Shown here: one piece after another, positions 33,275-45,099 of the stretch
Position numbering within the stretch: position 1 is the first letter of the stretch
How the letters are laid out: every line of letters starts with the position of its first letter
DNA from: Agelaius tricolor
Taxonomy: Eukaryota; Chordata; Aves; Passeriformes; Icteridae
Assembly (NCBI GenBank): GCA_023055355.1
Contig: JALJCS010000056.1
Location: 682,001 to 746,000, forward strand
Direction: 5' to 3'
DNA length: 64,000 nt
Notes under the pieces: generated by a model
The model's input: the letters and a program-made list of their open reading frames with translations, nothing else
The model's database searches: none
Told to the model about the DNA's origin: nothing
Translations under genes and position numbers: made by a program

Positions 33275-35632
33275 CTACAAAGAGAAGACTTTATTTAAAT
33301 TCTCATCATGCCCCTGTTCTCCTTGTGGGATTCCGTGATAACCATTATAATTTTTCTCTTTGCGTTTGACCTGTTTCTCAAATTTTGCCAGGACTTTGGC
33401 AGCACTGCTCGTACACTTTCCTTCTCCCAGGCTCATGATTTTGGACACGCTGTTTCTGGAAGCCAGCTCCGGGTCCATGGGTACTACAGCTATATGCATA
33501 CCCTGTACCACGGAGTGTATCAGTCTAATAAAGCAAGGTATTAGACACAGGAGGAATATGACCCCAGCTACTGAACACATTACAAAAACAATTCTTTTGT
33601 TCCACCAGGCCCCATCAAATAATCTGTCCCACCAAGATGACTGAAAAATAGAATTCCACTTCTGAACTGGGACATGGGCCACCTTTTTTATTTCGGCTGC
33701 TAAACCCCTTATGGTCTCGCCATTATCATCAATTTCAATGCAGCATTCCGATTCGTTGAATTTCCCACACACTCCCCCTTCCTCAGCCAACAAATAGTCT
33801 AAAGCTATTCGATTTTGGTACACAAAAGCCCACACCTGAGTGTGCTGCTGGCTTAACAAGTCCAGGGCCTCCGAGGTGTGGTTCGACACAATTTCCACCA
33901 CTGCCTGCAGCCTGATCAATCGGTTCAGCAGATAGATTGGGGCCCTATATCCATAGCTTCCGTCCTGAGCCCACGTGGCTAGCCCATAATAATCAATTAT
34001 CCTTGCCACCGGCCATTCTTCCTCCCCCCAAGTTTGCCTGCCGCTTATGACAGGTATCATTTTCTTCAAGCTTCTCCTTTCCCTGTTCAGGGTCTCATAT
34101 AATGGGGCCCCTAGCAGGTTACTTTTTGTCCAGGGAAGAGTGAAGAATACAGGTCAGATCATGCCCAAAGTGCATGATCCCTTCCATCTGGGAGGTAACT
34201 CGCTGTATGCCTTTTTCCCACAAATCCAATAAATTCCATCTGGGGCTTTCTACTTGATATTAGTTTTCCCTGGGTCTCCCCAATATTCTTTTATCCCTCC
34301 CAAGGATTGGTAAGGATTAGCTCCGGGACTCTTGACCCAGCAAAGTCCCATCTGACCATTCCATTTGCAATTTTTCTCGTTTTTCTGACTCTAATATCCT
34401 GTAGGAGTTTCTGGTTGCCAGATTTTGCTCCTACTATTTGCATTCACAGTCAGGGTGGATATACACAGAGTATATCCCACTATTTCGGTATATTCCTTGC
34501 CCTCTCGACTGATGCAAATAGTTCCAATCACTCGCTGGTCCAACACCCACCCCTCAGGTCTCTGTGCTAACTTCGAGACCCTTAGATTGTCCCACTTCAG
34601 AAGTTGTTCTGGAGCCAAACTCTCACCCTTCCAGGGCCATTTTTCTGCTGATTTCAGCCCCCCAAAAATCCAACAGTTTGACAGTCCCAATTCAGTTGCA
34701 ATTTCCTGAACCAAGTAAATGAATAGGTTTCAGTCTGGGGAAGGTAATCCCCCATCAGCATATTGTTTCTCGAGCTGCTCGTACTGTTCACTCAGCGTTT
34801 TCATCCTTTCTTGCTCCACCCTTTTCTTTCTTAACTCTGACTCCCTTCTCTTCAGTTCCTGAGTAATCTGTTTCATTTTCCCCTCAGGATCTATCCCATC
34901 TTTGTTCTTTGCAAAACAGACAGCCCTATCATATTGCAGACAAGCTCTATCATCATTTGCCTGTACTAAATCCAACATGATAGGCTCTCTATTTAAGGTG
35001 AACCTACTATCAGACTTCACATTCCTTCCCACCCAGTACGTTTTCCCATTCATCACACACATTCCCAACTTTGAATTATCGTAACACAATGGATTCACTT
35101 GATGATATGCTACAACAATTGATTCCGTCTTTCCCCCGACCCACATGGTCCGATTACATTGACTACAAACGGGGATCGACATTGGTTCCGCATTCCTTTT
35201 CAATATTTGGTGGTTGAGCCTGTCTGACCGCCCATTCTGTGCCCTAGCCTTTGGATCTAAACACAACACCTCTTTGCCCAATCTGCACAATTTTACCTGA
35301 GTGCCGTTTATCAAACAGTACCTGCCAGGATCCCTGATGCATTTCTCTGGGGCTTGGTATGCTGAGATCCCCCTGTCCCTTTGTTCGATTGGGACCATCT
35401 GACTGCACTCACTGCACTCATCCACAAAGCTTTGATTTCCGTCATGGATTGGGGTCTCAATGTGCAGGCTCTGCGTCCCGCACATGGCTAGGCTCAGGCC
35501 AATCAGGATTCCCACCAGGCATACTTCTCTGCCTTTGCCTCTGCCCCCTGGGGTGCCACCAGCGGCGAGGAAGACCATCTTCGCGGCAGCAGGAGTATTC
35601 TTCAGGGAATACATTCTCAGACCATGCCACAT
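33275..35632 (-). pseudogene. env of provirus I
   Basis: One reading frame from end to end with four in-frame stops (34730-34732, 34391-34393 and two more before 34069) and no frameshift. Likely start at the ATG near 35578 (MVFLAAGG), with a hydrophobic signal (CLVGILIGLSLAMC). The surface part is cysteine-rich, has a CWIFGG motif at the position of the family's CxxC, and ends in RERR. The transmembrane part (34069-33275) has [20 protein letters not shown] with CX7CC, a membrane anchor (VMCSVAGVIFLLCLIPCFI) and a long basic tail. Confidence 0.9.
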
Positions 35633-35963
35633 ACCTCCTTTTAAAGGCGCCCCACCTCAATATCTTGACAGCATCTGAGCTGCATGGTACCTTGATCAAT
35701 TTTTGGCACACAACATCCAAAATGTCTGCCTTTGATTTGAGTTGTCCACATACCCCATTCTGGAAAATGTGGAACCACTCCTGCGAGTCCAATTCAATAA
35801 TATCTAAACTTGTGGCTAGATTCAGAATACGGTCAGTCAGCTCAAGCTCTTCCTCCAAACACTGGGGTGCACAAGCCCTTTGGTCTTTGCCCCCTTCTAC
35901 AATGCACAACAAAAACTCCTTGACAATATTCACACTTGAAGTGTACAAACGGATAGCATACAC
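35457..35963 (-). other. Open frame between pol and env in provirus I
   Basis: A 168-codon open frame in a phase different from env, lying between the integrase stop (36000) and the env start. No ATG opens it (first codon GTG), so if used it would be an exon or a readthrough product. It is cysteine-rich (LLCIVEGG, ACAPQC, GVCGQL, VVCQKL, VPCSSD). Provirus P has a degraded interval at the same place with partly matching spacing. Chance openness is possible. Confidence 0.4.
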
Positions 35964-35999
35964 AATCTGACAGTATACAACCTATCCGATCACCGTCAG

Positions 36000-37076
36000 T
36001 CATTTATGTGAACGACGAAGCTTGATCTTTAGGTTGCCTGGAGAAGAGGTGATCCTCCACTCGGGAGCCTCTTCCTGATGCTTGACCTTTTTCACTCTGG
36101 ACGCGTGTGTCCAACATTTTTCCGCTGTCTGAACGGCCGTGTCTGTTGTCAGAAGGACCAGAAAGGGGCCTTCCCAGTGAGGGGAGAAGGGTATGTCTTT
36201 CCACACTTTCACAAGCACCCTGTCACCCGGTTGAATTTTGTGGATAGCAAATCCCAGAGGGGCGCTCTGAGATACTATCCCCTGCTTTCTCAGTTCCTGT
36301 AGGTTTTTATTTATCACTACTAAAAACAGTTGAATTTGGCTATCCTCCAATCCGGGGTATCCCACCGGCATCCCGTGCTTATATGGCATTCCATACAGAA
36401 TCTAGAAAGGTGAGAGCCCCGTCACTGAGTCCTGATATTAAGTAAGGCAAGAGGGATGCACTTTAGCCAGGACGTCCGGGTTTCCAATATTAATTTAGAC
36501 AACTGCACTTTCAAGGTCTGATACATCCTTTCAACTTGTCCTGAGCTCTGGGGATGCCACAGGGTGTGGTATTCCCATCGAATGCCTAGTGCCTCTGCCA
36601 ACTGCTTAATAATCTTTGAAGTAAAATGAGTCCCCTGGTCTGAATCTATGTAATTTACCACCCCATATCGGGGCATAATCTCTTCTAAGAATTTTCTGGA
36701 CACTGTCTGAGCCGTTGCCCTTGGGCTCGGAAAAGCTTCCACCCAGTGAGTCAATTTGTCCACCAGCACAAGCACAAATTTGAATCTTCCCACCTTGGGC
36801 AATTCAGTAAAATTGACTTGAATTCTTTCAAAAGGTTGGTACGCAATGGGATGACTTGCCAGGATTGTCTGTCTCGCTTTAGTCTTATTAATTTTCTGGC
36901 AGATCAGGCATCCCTGTACCTCCTGTTTGGCCAATTCATAGATTCCTCTGCACCCAAAAAAATTTCAGAAATTGTTCTGCTAGGGCCTGAGCCCCCCAAT
37001 GTGTTCGCTGGTGCAGTCTCCTCAAGATTCTCCTGGTAAAGCTTTTGGAGACTAGTTCTCTCCCATCCGGTAATTT
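36000..37076 (-). pseudogene. Integrase of provirus I
   Basis: Zinc domain near 37060-36890 (CLICQKINKTKARQ). The core (36934-36422) has the first catalytic position as Asn (IQVNFTEL instead of D), then Asp in DSDQGTHF and Glu in GQVERM. The C-terminal domain (36389-36000) has IQPGDRVLVKVWKDIPFSPHWEGPF. A stop and frame change separate core from C-terminus near 36420-36390. Confidence 0.9.
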
Positions 37077-38094
37077 TCATTTTCCTTCCTTCAATTTTCC
37101 CCCTATTTTCTCATAACTTTCAATCTCCTTTAGGGAGGGTTGAGGAGGGTGGTCTTGGATCTCGATTCCTTTGATCTCCGGGGTACTTACCATCATCAAT
37201 GCTGCGCTTTTGGCCTCCTGGTCTGCCAAATTGTTTCCCCGTGTTTGAAACGGCATCCCTGCCTGATGCCCTTTCACATGGACAACAAAAATTTCTTCTG
37301 GCTCCCTTATCGTTTCCAGAATTTGCCAGATCAATTCCCCGTGCATCAGTCCCAGTCCTTGTGTGTTGATCAACCCCCTTTCTTCCCAAATTTTCCCAAA
37401 TGTGTGAACTACCCTGAAGGCATACCTGGAATCTGTGAAAATCATTTCCTTTCTTCCCTTCAGTCCTTTCAAGGCTCTCAGAACCATGTACAATTAGCAA
37501 GCCTGTGCTGACCATCCTGCATTCAAAGGACCTGCTTCTATCACTTTTCCTGTTCTCCTGTCCACAACTGTGTATCCTGATTTCCTTTTCCCTTCGATTA
37601 CCCTGCTTGAGCCGTCTACAAACCATTTTTCCCCTTCGTCCAATTCCTCTTCTTCCAAATCTGGTCTTATCTTGGTCTGCAATTCGACCGCTTCAACACA
37701 GTTATGGATGAGCTTTTCCGAGGCTTCCCCGAACAAAGACTGAGCTGGGTTTTGCGCGGTTGTCGTCCACAATTCCAAATCCGGCGAGTGAATCAAAATG
37801 TCTTCATATTTTAACAACCTAGCGTCCATGAGCCATTTATCTGCTTTTTGTGGTAGTATACCCCGTACATTATGGGGCACGAATACTACCAATGGTGCTC
37901 CAAAAGTTTTTTTTTTTTGCTTCTTCCACCAACAATGCCACAGCTCTGATAGCTTGCAAGCACGTGGGCCAACCCCTGCTTACAGGGTCCAAAAGTCTAG
38001 ATATGTAACTGACCGGTTTCCTGACCCCAGCCCAATCCTGTGTCAGCACACCGTGGGCTGTGTGACTGCTCACATCCACAAACAGCTGAAATGG
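37077..38094 (-). pseudogene. RNaseH and RT connection of provirus I
   Basis: Connection 38079-37870 (VLTQDWAGVRKPVSYISRLLDPVSRGWP), then RNaseH over two frames: WFVDGSSRV, later FTDSRYAFRVVH and HVKGHQAG...NLADQEAKSAAL. The junction at ~37494 carries a stop at the region of the catalytic Glu. Confidence 0.88.
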
Positions 38095-39198
38095 TCATTT
38101 CACATCGGGGAGGCTCAGCACTGGCGCTGCCATGAGTGCTTCCTTGACTCCCCTAAATTCATCCTCATCCTTTTCTGTCCATTTGATTCTATCCGTGGTG
38201 AGTTTTCCGTACAAAAACTTCACCTTCTCACTGTACCCTTCGATCCATTGCTGGCAATATCCCAACAACCCCAGCAACTGCCTTACTTCTCTTTTTGTTC
38301 GTGGGGGTGGCAGGGCAATAATCCCCGCCACCCTTTCAGGATCTAACTTCTTTTTCCCTTTGGTTAACCAATGTCCCAAATATCTGACCTCGGGCTCTGT
38401 GAACTGCAGCTTCGACTTAGACACTTTTAGTCCTTTTTCCCCAAGAAAGTTTAAAAGCTCAATGGTACTCGTCCTTACATCCTCCTCTCTCGGACCTGCA
38501 ATCAACAAATCGTCTTCATACTGTAGCAATTTCGTTCCTTCCATTGGTACAAAGTGACTCAGCACTTGTTTGAGTGCTTGCCCAAACAGATTTGGGCAAT
38601 CTACGAAGCCCTGAGGCAAAGATGCCCATCTGAGTTGTTGCTTTCTGTTCATTTCTGGGTCTTCCCATTGAAACGCAAAGTAATCTCTGCTGTCCTTCGC
38701 TAAAAGACAGCTCCAGAAAGCATCCTTCAAGTCAATCACACTGTACCGCGTGTCCTCGGGAGAGATGTTATTCAGCAGAGTGTAAGGATTCAAGACCATG
38801 GAGAACAGTGTCTTAGTCCTCTGATTCACAGCCCTTAAGTCTTGCACTAGCCTGTAGCTACCGTTCGTTTTCCGCACTGCCAAAATGAGGGTGTTGTGCT
38901 GGGACACGCACGGCTCCAATGTTCCTTTTTTCATTAGTTCGTCAATCACCGGTTTCAACCCCCTCCTCCCTTCCATGGGGATGGGGTATTGTTTGACCCG
39001 AATGGGGTCCTCTGGCCTATCAATTTCAATGTGAATTGGCTCTATGTCCAATCTTCCAGCCTCCCCTTGGACATACCAAACCTTTGGATCAATTTTCTCC
39101 TCTTCCTGAGTGGTGAGTTGATACAATCTCACCTTGAGCTGGGAATCTTGCACTGCTAAACCAATTTCCAATGCCACCATCAAATCCCTTCCCAGCAA
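38095..39198 (-). pseudogene. Reverse transcriptase of provirus I
   Basis: A 367-codon open frame. Starts with the protease tail LGRDLMVALE, then WYVQGEAGRLDIEPIHIEI, the finger and palm domains (NGSYRLVQDLRAVN, YSVIDLKDAFW, LPQGFVDCPNLFGQAL), the active site YEDD (Glu in the variable position, unusual, as Val or Met is normal), then thumb and connection. The frame is long and otherwise clean. Confidence 0.92.
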
Positions 39199-39482
39199 AT
39201 TGAAATCTGCCTCTTATTAATAACGTTTCCTACACACTTATTAGTTTCTGTCTCTATTTCGACATTCTTTATGATCGGAACCTTAAACGGTTCCTCCTTC
39301 GCTCTGATTACCATCATTGAGTCATCGCTCAGAGAGCATCCTCGTGGTAACTGCTGCACAGTGGTCCGTTATGCCCCAGAATCTACTAAAAACCATATCT
39401 CCTGCCTGTGGGGTCCCACTCTCAATTTTATCAAGGGCTCCCTCTGTGTTCCAGATACCAGACTGAAAAGCCCCTGACACCC
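39199..39482 (-). pseudogene. Protease of provirus I
   Basis: Follows the amber codon in frame: SGTQREPLIKLRVG then the active site FLVDSGA. A TAA follows this motif at once and a frame change occurs before 39198. The catalytic Asp is present. Confidence 0.82.
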
Positions 39483-39485
39483 CTA
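39483..39485 (-). promoter_or_regulatory. gag-pol amber readthrough codon of provirus I
   Basis: TAG directly after the nucleocapsid, in frame with the protease, followed by GGG TGT CAG GGG. Murine-leukaemia-type viruses use UAG followed by a G-rich context and a pseudoknot for readthrough. Confidence 0.75.
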
Positions 39486-41690
39486 ATCTTCCTGAAACAT
39501 TTTTTCATCTTTGACCTTGTTGGGACAATTCCTCCGAATATGCCCCTTTTGCTTGCAGTAGTAGCACTCAAAATCCTTCTTCTGGTTGTGTGAGCCCTTC
39601 TCTTGGGAAGAGTTCTGTTTCTTCGCCAGCGCAGTTTTTGCCAAGTGTCTGACCTGTTCCTGTTTCTGTGCCTCCCTTACTGCAACCACTAGCACTTTTG
39701 CCTGAATTTTCTGCTTTTCTTCATCTCTTCTCATGTAGATCTTCTGGGCTTCTCAGAGCAATTCCTGCAGTTCCCTGTCCTGCCATCCATCTATCTTTTC
39801 TAATTTCTTCCTTATATCTTCCCATGATTTCGCCACAAATTGGGTCTTCAACAAGACCGCCCCAATCGGGGATTCGGAGTCCATCCCGAAATACATTCTT
39901 AGGCTTCTCAGGAGACTTTCCAGCCACTCTGTGGGTGTCTTGTCTTTTCCCTGACATTCCCTGAGTACCTCGCTCATATTTTGTCCCTTCGGCACCACCT
40001 TCCGGATTCCTTGTATTATCATATTTCTCAGATTTATCATTTTGTGTCTCCCTTCCTCCGTCTGGGCATTCCAAGACAGCTTCTGGTCTGGCCACCTCTG
40101 ATCTCCCCGCTCCCCCTGTGGATTCCTGTGTTCCCAATCCCTGATCGCGGCTTGTCTGATCATTTCCCTCTCCTCGTTGTTGAACAGCAACCTCAGGATC
40201 GCATTGAGATCCTCATAGGTGTAGGTGCTGGTTCTTAGGAATTAATCTAATCTTTCTGCCACCCCCAATGTGTTGTGGTGTGTTTTATGTTTGTTCAGTT
40301 TTCCCCCCATTGTTCTCTCAGAAGGTCCTGCCCTGTTACCAGTTTGTGTCAATCCCCAAACCCCTCCCCAGTTGTCTTGGTTATCTTTCTTGTTCCCCAC
40401 CCCTGGCAGCCTGCCTGTCACTTGACACCCCTGCCTCTTTTTCTAGAGAGTTCGGGCCAGGGTGTCGAGTGATTGGGTTAGGGGCCAGGGTCCCTCCCGC
40501 AACTGTGTTTGATGGGTTCTCCGATCATGCCAATCCTTAATGTATCCCTCTCTGATTTGCTATCTTTCACCCCTCCCACCCTCTGTAAAACCCGAGGCTT
40601 TCCCTGCCTCGGGGCCCTCAGCTCCTTCTACCTGAACCTGCACGTTTCCCTACCAATAAAACCACCCTCCCTGAAGAAACTGAGGGTCGCCTCTTCATTT
40701 CATCCTGCGACTTCGGAGCTCTCTACTGCGGCCACACGTCCGCAAGGCTTGACATCGCCTTGGGCACAAAGCCCTGACTTCGGGTTGGGGAAGTGCCTTA
40801 CTGGCTGGAGGTTGGCTGGACACTTATCTAGCCTGGGCGTTTTACTTTCCACCGGCCACCGCTCCACCAATGGATCGTCCATCAATTTCCCCATCTCCTT
40901 CTTGAAAGCTCTCACGTCTCTGGTGTTGATCAGCGCGTGTACAAAGCCAATAACTCCCAGACTCGTTGGTACCTCCCGTAAAGGGAACAGACCGGACTTC
41001 TCCTCGTCCTCACTATCACCAGTGGTTGCCCTTCTCATTCTCCGCCTTGTTCGATGGGCCGGAGGAGAGCCAGCTTTCTTTGAGGGAAGTATCTGTTTCT
41101 CCTCAGTTTTGGGAAGTGTCGGGACTGGGGCTGCTCGCATGGGAGCAGAGGCGCCGATGCCTGTTCACGTGGGAGGAAAGATGCCGCAGCCAGCTCCGGT
41201 GGGAGCGGTGGCACCAAAGCCTGTCCCCGCGGGAGCAATGCCTCTGGAGGCAGCGCAGGTCCCTGAGGTACCTGGGCTTGCACGGGCTGGGGCAGAGGGA
41301 CAAGGTAGGGAAGTGGAAGGTTTTCCAGTGGTTCCCATTCCTTGCCCCGCTTTGCTGAGCATCTGAGAGTTCTGATTTGGTATAACCCCAAAAAAGCATA
41401 TTTCCACATCTCAGCGTACTCAATTTCCTCAAAATCCTGCAGGTGGTGATTGACTACGTGGTCGTATAGGGTCTCTCACATCCACACTTCGAAGGGGCCA
41501 AAAACCGGCAGACCGCGTATTTTACGATCTCTTTTCCCCCCCATTTTTCCATACAAAAATGTATGATCTTTTCCTTGTATTTCCCCTCCCTCCTGGGGCT
41601 GTCATCCCAATGTTCCAACATCCATCTAAATGTGCTTCCCCTCGGGATTTCAGGCAAAATCTTTTCGGGATCCTGGGGAGTTGTTCTTCT
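39486..41690 (-). pseudogene. gag of provirus I, split by solo LTR E2
   Basis: Matrix 41657-41454 (IPRGSTFRWMLEHWDDSPRREGK...). Proline-rich part 41409-41035 (PLPPEAL..., degenerate repeats). Capsid start 41140-40873 (LREVPTSLGVIGFVHALINTRD), then LTR E2, then capsid 40264-39753 (EDLNAIL; EREMIRQAAIRDWEHRNP). Nucleocapsid 39734-39486 has a single zinc knuckle CYYCKQKGHIRRNC. Several frame changes. Confidence 0.9.
40271..40866 (+). repeat. Solo LTR E2
   Basis: TGTTGTGG to CGCTCCA, 596 bp, AATAAA at 40655-40660, duplication CCAATG at 40265-40270 and 40867-40872. Family partner of 14521-15182. It lies inside the gag capsid of I. Confidence 0.92.
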
Positions 41691-42750
41691 ATTATTTCTC
41701 TAGAGTCTCATACTGCTGTTGTTATCAGATTTCTAAAGTCCATACCTCTTTGGCATATTCTCATGGCTGCAGATCTTCACTGAATCCTTCTTCTGCATGC
41801 TATTCTCTCTCTGCTCAGAGCTCCTCCAAGGCTCTCCCTGACTGGCTAACCCGCCCCCTTTTATCCCAGTCATCTTCATTGGTTACAGCTGCAGCCCAAT
41901 TAAGGACATCGCAGCTGCAGCTCATCAAAGGCAACTGGGACCTCTGGGGCAAAGCCTCTATACAGATATTCAAATACATTACATTTCCTCTACTATACTG
42001 GGGAGGGTTTCCCTGGGGCTTTTTCTGGCACTTGCTCTTTTTCAGTCCCATTTTCCAAAAAACCCTGCTCACTATTTTTCTCCCCTCGAGTCCTTAGGCT
42101 GGGATTCTCGACACGAGCTTCAAGTCTTGTCCGGTACTGATTTCCTGAGTCTGTGAAACACCACCAGTCTACTTGGCCGCACAGAGAACCGTCCTGTGGG
42201 TTTTTCAACTGGTACCGAGCTCTCTTACCTGCTTCTCCAGATCAGAAGGTTGACCAGTTCCCAAAACCTTTTGGGAACATTCTTTCCCCTCCTGACCCCA
42301 ACTGTGATCGACCCCCTGAACTCCCTACAAGTCCCAGGTCCCACGTGTGATAAGAAAAAGCGCTCACTTCCCCCTTGACCAACCACTTCCCTCGTGGAAG
42401 AGTGGAACTGCGATCTTGGGGCCCACTCTTGCTTCGTGATAGAATCATGTCTCACACACACGCTCGATCACACCCCACTCAACCACACGTTACTCACGGT
42501 TCCTTTTCCCGTGTGGATTCTTTGTGCACGTCGATTTTCCGAGTGAAAAAAAAGCACCACGTCCTTGGAGATCCCCTTTTGGATTGCTCCAAGTTTTCCA
42601 AGAGCTCTGGGCCCATTTTATCCCTCTTTGGCTGTGGTTCTGGCTTCAGTTCGGTGTTTGATTGGTTTCACTGACTCCCAATCCTGTAATGCCGCTGAAA
42701 TCAGCGGGGCGCCTCCTGACCGGAGAGGGGTCCCCGAATCCCAAATTCAA
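41691..42750 (-). other. 5' leader of provirus I
   Basis: Non-coding leader between gag and the primer site. I see no gene in it; short ORFs on both strands show no recognisable domain. Confidence 0.6.
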
Positions 42751-42768
42751 ATCACGTTGGGGTCACCA
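42751..42768 (-). other. Primer-binding site of provirus I (tRNA-Trp)
   Basis: Minus strand TGGTGACCCCAACGTGAT: the tRNA-Trp site known from avian leukosis-sarcoma viruses with one G-to-A change at a CpG. Confidence 0.88.
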
Positions 42769-42772
42769 GAAT

Positions 42773-43423
42773 TGTTATAATGATCAATCCAGAAGCCAAA
42801 TTATCAAAAATGCAAAAAAGATTTTATTTATCTTTTTCCGTGACCAAAATACAGTCCTCAAAACCACCACAGCCAAAGAGACAGCATCGAGCCCGGGATC
42901 GGCGCTGGGTGAACCTAGATCCAACCTCTATCGCCTCAGACCCTTCCCTGTTCATGAGAGCCACTTCTTGCGGGGTTGTTTTATACAGTTTATTATGCCT
43001 GAGGTGGAGGAGTCCCAGTTTCTTTTGTAACTCTGCATATTCAAGACTATTCTTTTCACTGTGCATAGCTGGACAATTGCCGTTTCCTGGTCGATAGCCG
43101 GTGTTAATTGCGTCCAGGGAAGTTGCATATTCACATGTATCTTTCTGGCGACTCTTGCTATCTTGATTGATGTTATCAAGAGGGTGATGATTGCTCTTAG
43201 GCGTCTTCCGATGACTCAGGATAGCAGCGATCATCGATCATCGCGCTGGGCACATCTATTCATAGGTGAACTGTAGATTGTTCTCCTGCCGGCTCCAGGA
43301 ATCTCGGAATTCAAGTAGGTGTCTGTCTTTGGGCTGCTTGTGGTCAGAGACTCATTTGGATTTCACAATTTTTATAAAATACATTCTCTCTATAGCATGA
43401 ATTATTTCATAACATCTATTACA
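42773..43423 (-). repeat. 5' LTR of provirus I
   Basis: TGTTATAATGATC...CTATTACA, 651 bp; AATAAA (minus) at 42823-42828. Adjoins, without a target duplication, the broken LTR of P at 43424. Confidence 0.92.
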
Positions 43424-43454
43424 GCCCGAAAACATTAACAGAGGATTAACCTTT
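43424..43454 (-). repeat. 3' LTR of provirus P, outer remnant
   Basis: 31 bp matching the LTR family of 53251-53869 and 59256-59876 (minus: AAAGGTTAATCCTCTGTTAATG). The outer ~180 bp (R/U5) are missing, replaced by provirus I. Confidence 0.75.
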
Positions 43455-44676
43455 TGTCATGGTTTGACACTGGCACAATGCCAGTGCCCCCATGAGAATA
43501 CCCTCTCCCTGGTTTCTGCTGTGAGATGTGACCAGGAATAAGCAAAGCAGGCTCCCACTTAGAAAAAAAAATTATTAACTAAACTACAAGGGAAAAAAAA
43601 AAAAAAGAAACACACAAGGAAAATGAAAACTTCACAAATACATCTCCTCCTCCTCCCCACCAAATTCCCAATACAATACATCCCCCAAATCATCGACTCT
43701 CGGTCCAGCACCACCCTTCAGAATACTCAATCCTCAGTTCATCAAGAGGAAAAGGAGTCCTTCTTGTGCCAATGGTGACCTCTTCCTTTCATGTCCAGCA
43801 CTCTCACCACTGAACACGGACCAGAGCTGCTTCTAGGGTCGACTTTTAAGGATGCCTCGTCCCACTCCAAAAAGGCACAGTCTCAACTTTGGGACATTTT
43901 TCCCCCCCATATTTTTCACCCCCTGGGGCCGAGGGGTACCCACACCGAACTCTCTTGGTCCTGAGGCATTGCCTCCCCCTAGAATGCAGTCCCTGTATCA
44001 CAAGGAAACATGGCTCTGTCCACAGCTACACAAAAAGAGTCCAGCATAAGCTACTCCATCATCTCTTCCACCTGAGTTCTTCTCTATTTCTCTCGTGGCC
44101 CATTTCCTCTTATCTCATCTATACCTCTCTTCTCATTCAGCTCCAGGAGGATTCACATTTGTAAGGTTTCCATGATCCAAGAAAAGGGTTAAAAGTCTGA
44201 GGGTCTGTCTGTCCAGAACTCCCATGGCTGCCCTGCCGGGCACCTTGTTGCACCCCCCCCTTCTCCTTCTCAGTTGGCCACTATTAAATTTCAAGGTGGC
44301 ACAAGCACAGGCACAGGCTCTCTCTCTGTCTCTCCTGGGGGGGGGGGTGTGGCTGCCCGATGCCTCTCAGTGCTCCTCCACCCTTCCATCCTGCAGGGGC
44401 CTTCACCTCCCTTCTGTCCAGGGCCCCGGCCTACCTCACCCGGCCACATGGCTTCCCCTCCCCCGCCCAGCCCACAGCCAGGCAGGGGAGGTCTGAACCT
44501 TTCACTGGCCGGACCCCAAGAGAGCCTCCCAGGGGAGAGCCCTGCTTTTAACCCCATGTTCTCAGAGGCGTATCCAATGTCCCAATGGCCACATTAGGTG
44601 CCAATATTAAAATCTGAGCATCCATTGGCCATAACCACAGCATCCCAGAAAACATATTTCCTGCCAAACCACCACA
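43455..44676 (-). repeat. Solo LTR C' inside the LTR of P
   Basis: Minus: TGTGGTGG to AAACCATGACA, 1222 bp, same family as 8999-10264. The 5-bp duplication CCTTT is at 43450-43454 and 44677-44681. The AATAAA of the other copy is changed here. Confidence 0.92.
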
Positions 44677-45085
44677 CCTTTAAAAGCAATAGCCTGTTGC
44701 ATATTCATACATCTCATACATGATGCATAACTTCCATTCAAACAAAGGATTCTGTCTGGTCAGTGTCAACTTCTTCCTCTTAATCCTAATGGCATCTTCA
44801 GGGATGAGCGAGGCAGGAAGAAGTTCATTTCTCCTGATAAGAGGGCAATAAATTCTTTTTCTCTGAAAGATTTAGGTGTCCTGTGGCTTCTATCTCGGTG
44901 TGAGTCCTTTCTTTAAAAAAAGTATCTTACATAGCATAGTTTCTATTTTAACATTTCTTATAACCTAAAACTATATTTAACACACTACTTAAGAGAATTA
45001 TTACAGCATTACTTTCTAACACAACACATTAAATATTAATTTTAATATTTGCAAAAAGCCAATCATAAAATACGCATTTTTCACA
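44677..45085 (-). repeat. 3' LTR of provirus P, U3 part
   Basis: Minus strand begins TGTGAAAAATGCG and follows a purine-rich tract (AAGAGTGGGGAT at 45086-45098). Homologous to 53251-53869. Confidence 0.88.
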
Positions 45086-45099
45086 ATCCCCACTCTTAT

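Larger units (their letters stand above)
32552..43423 (-). mobile_element. Provirus I: gammaretrovirus-like ERV, tRNA-Trp primed
   Basis: Complete gene order on the minus strand: LTR, primer site, gag, pro-pol, a pol-env interval, env, LTR. The gag-pol junction is an amber codon in a readthrough context. The left flank is ERV B gag and the right flank is the truncated LTR of provirus P; they share no duplication, so the element may be a recombination product. Contains solo LTR E2. Confidence 0.92.

Noticed and set aside
40509..41366. 285-codon plus-strand ORF
   Set aside because: Spans solo LTR E2 and the antisense of provirus I gag; a shadow of the proline-rich gag repeats.
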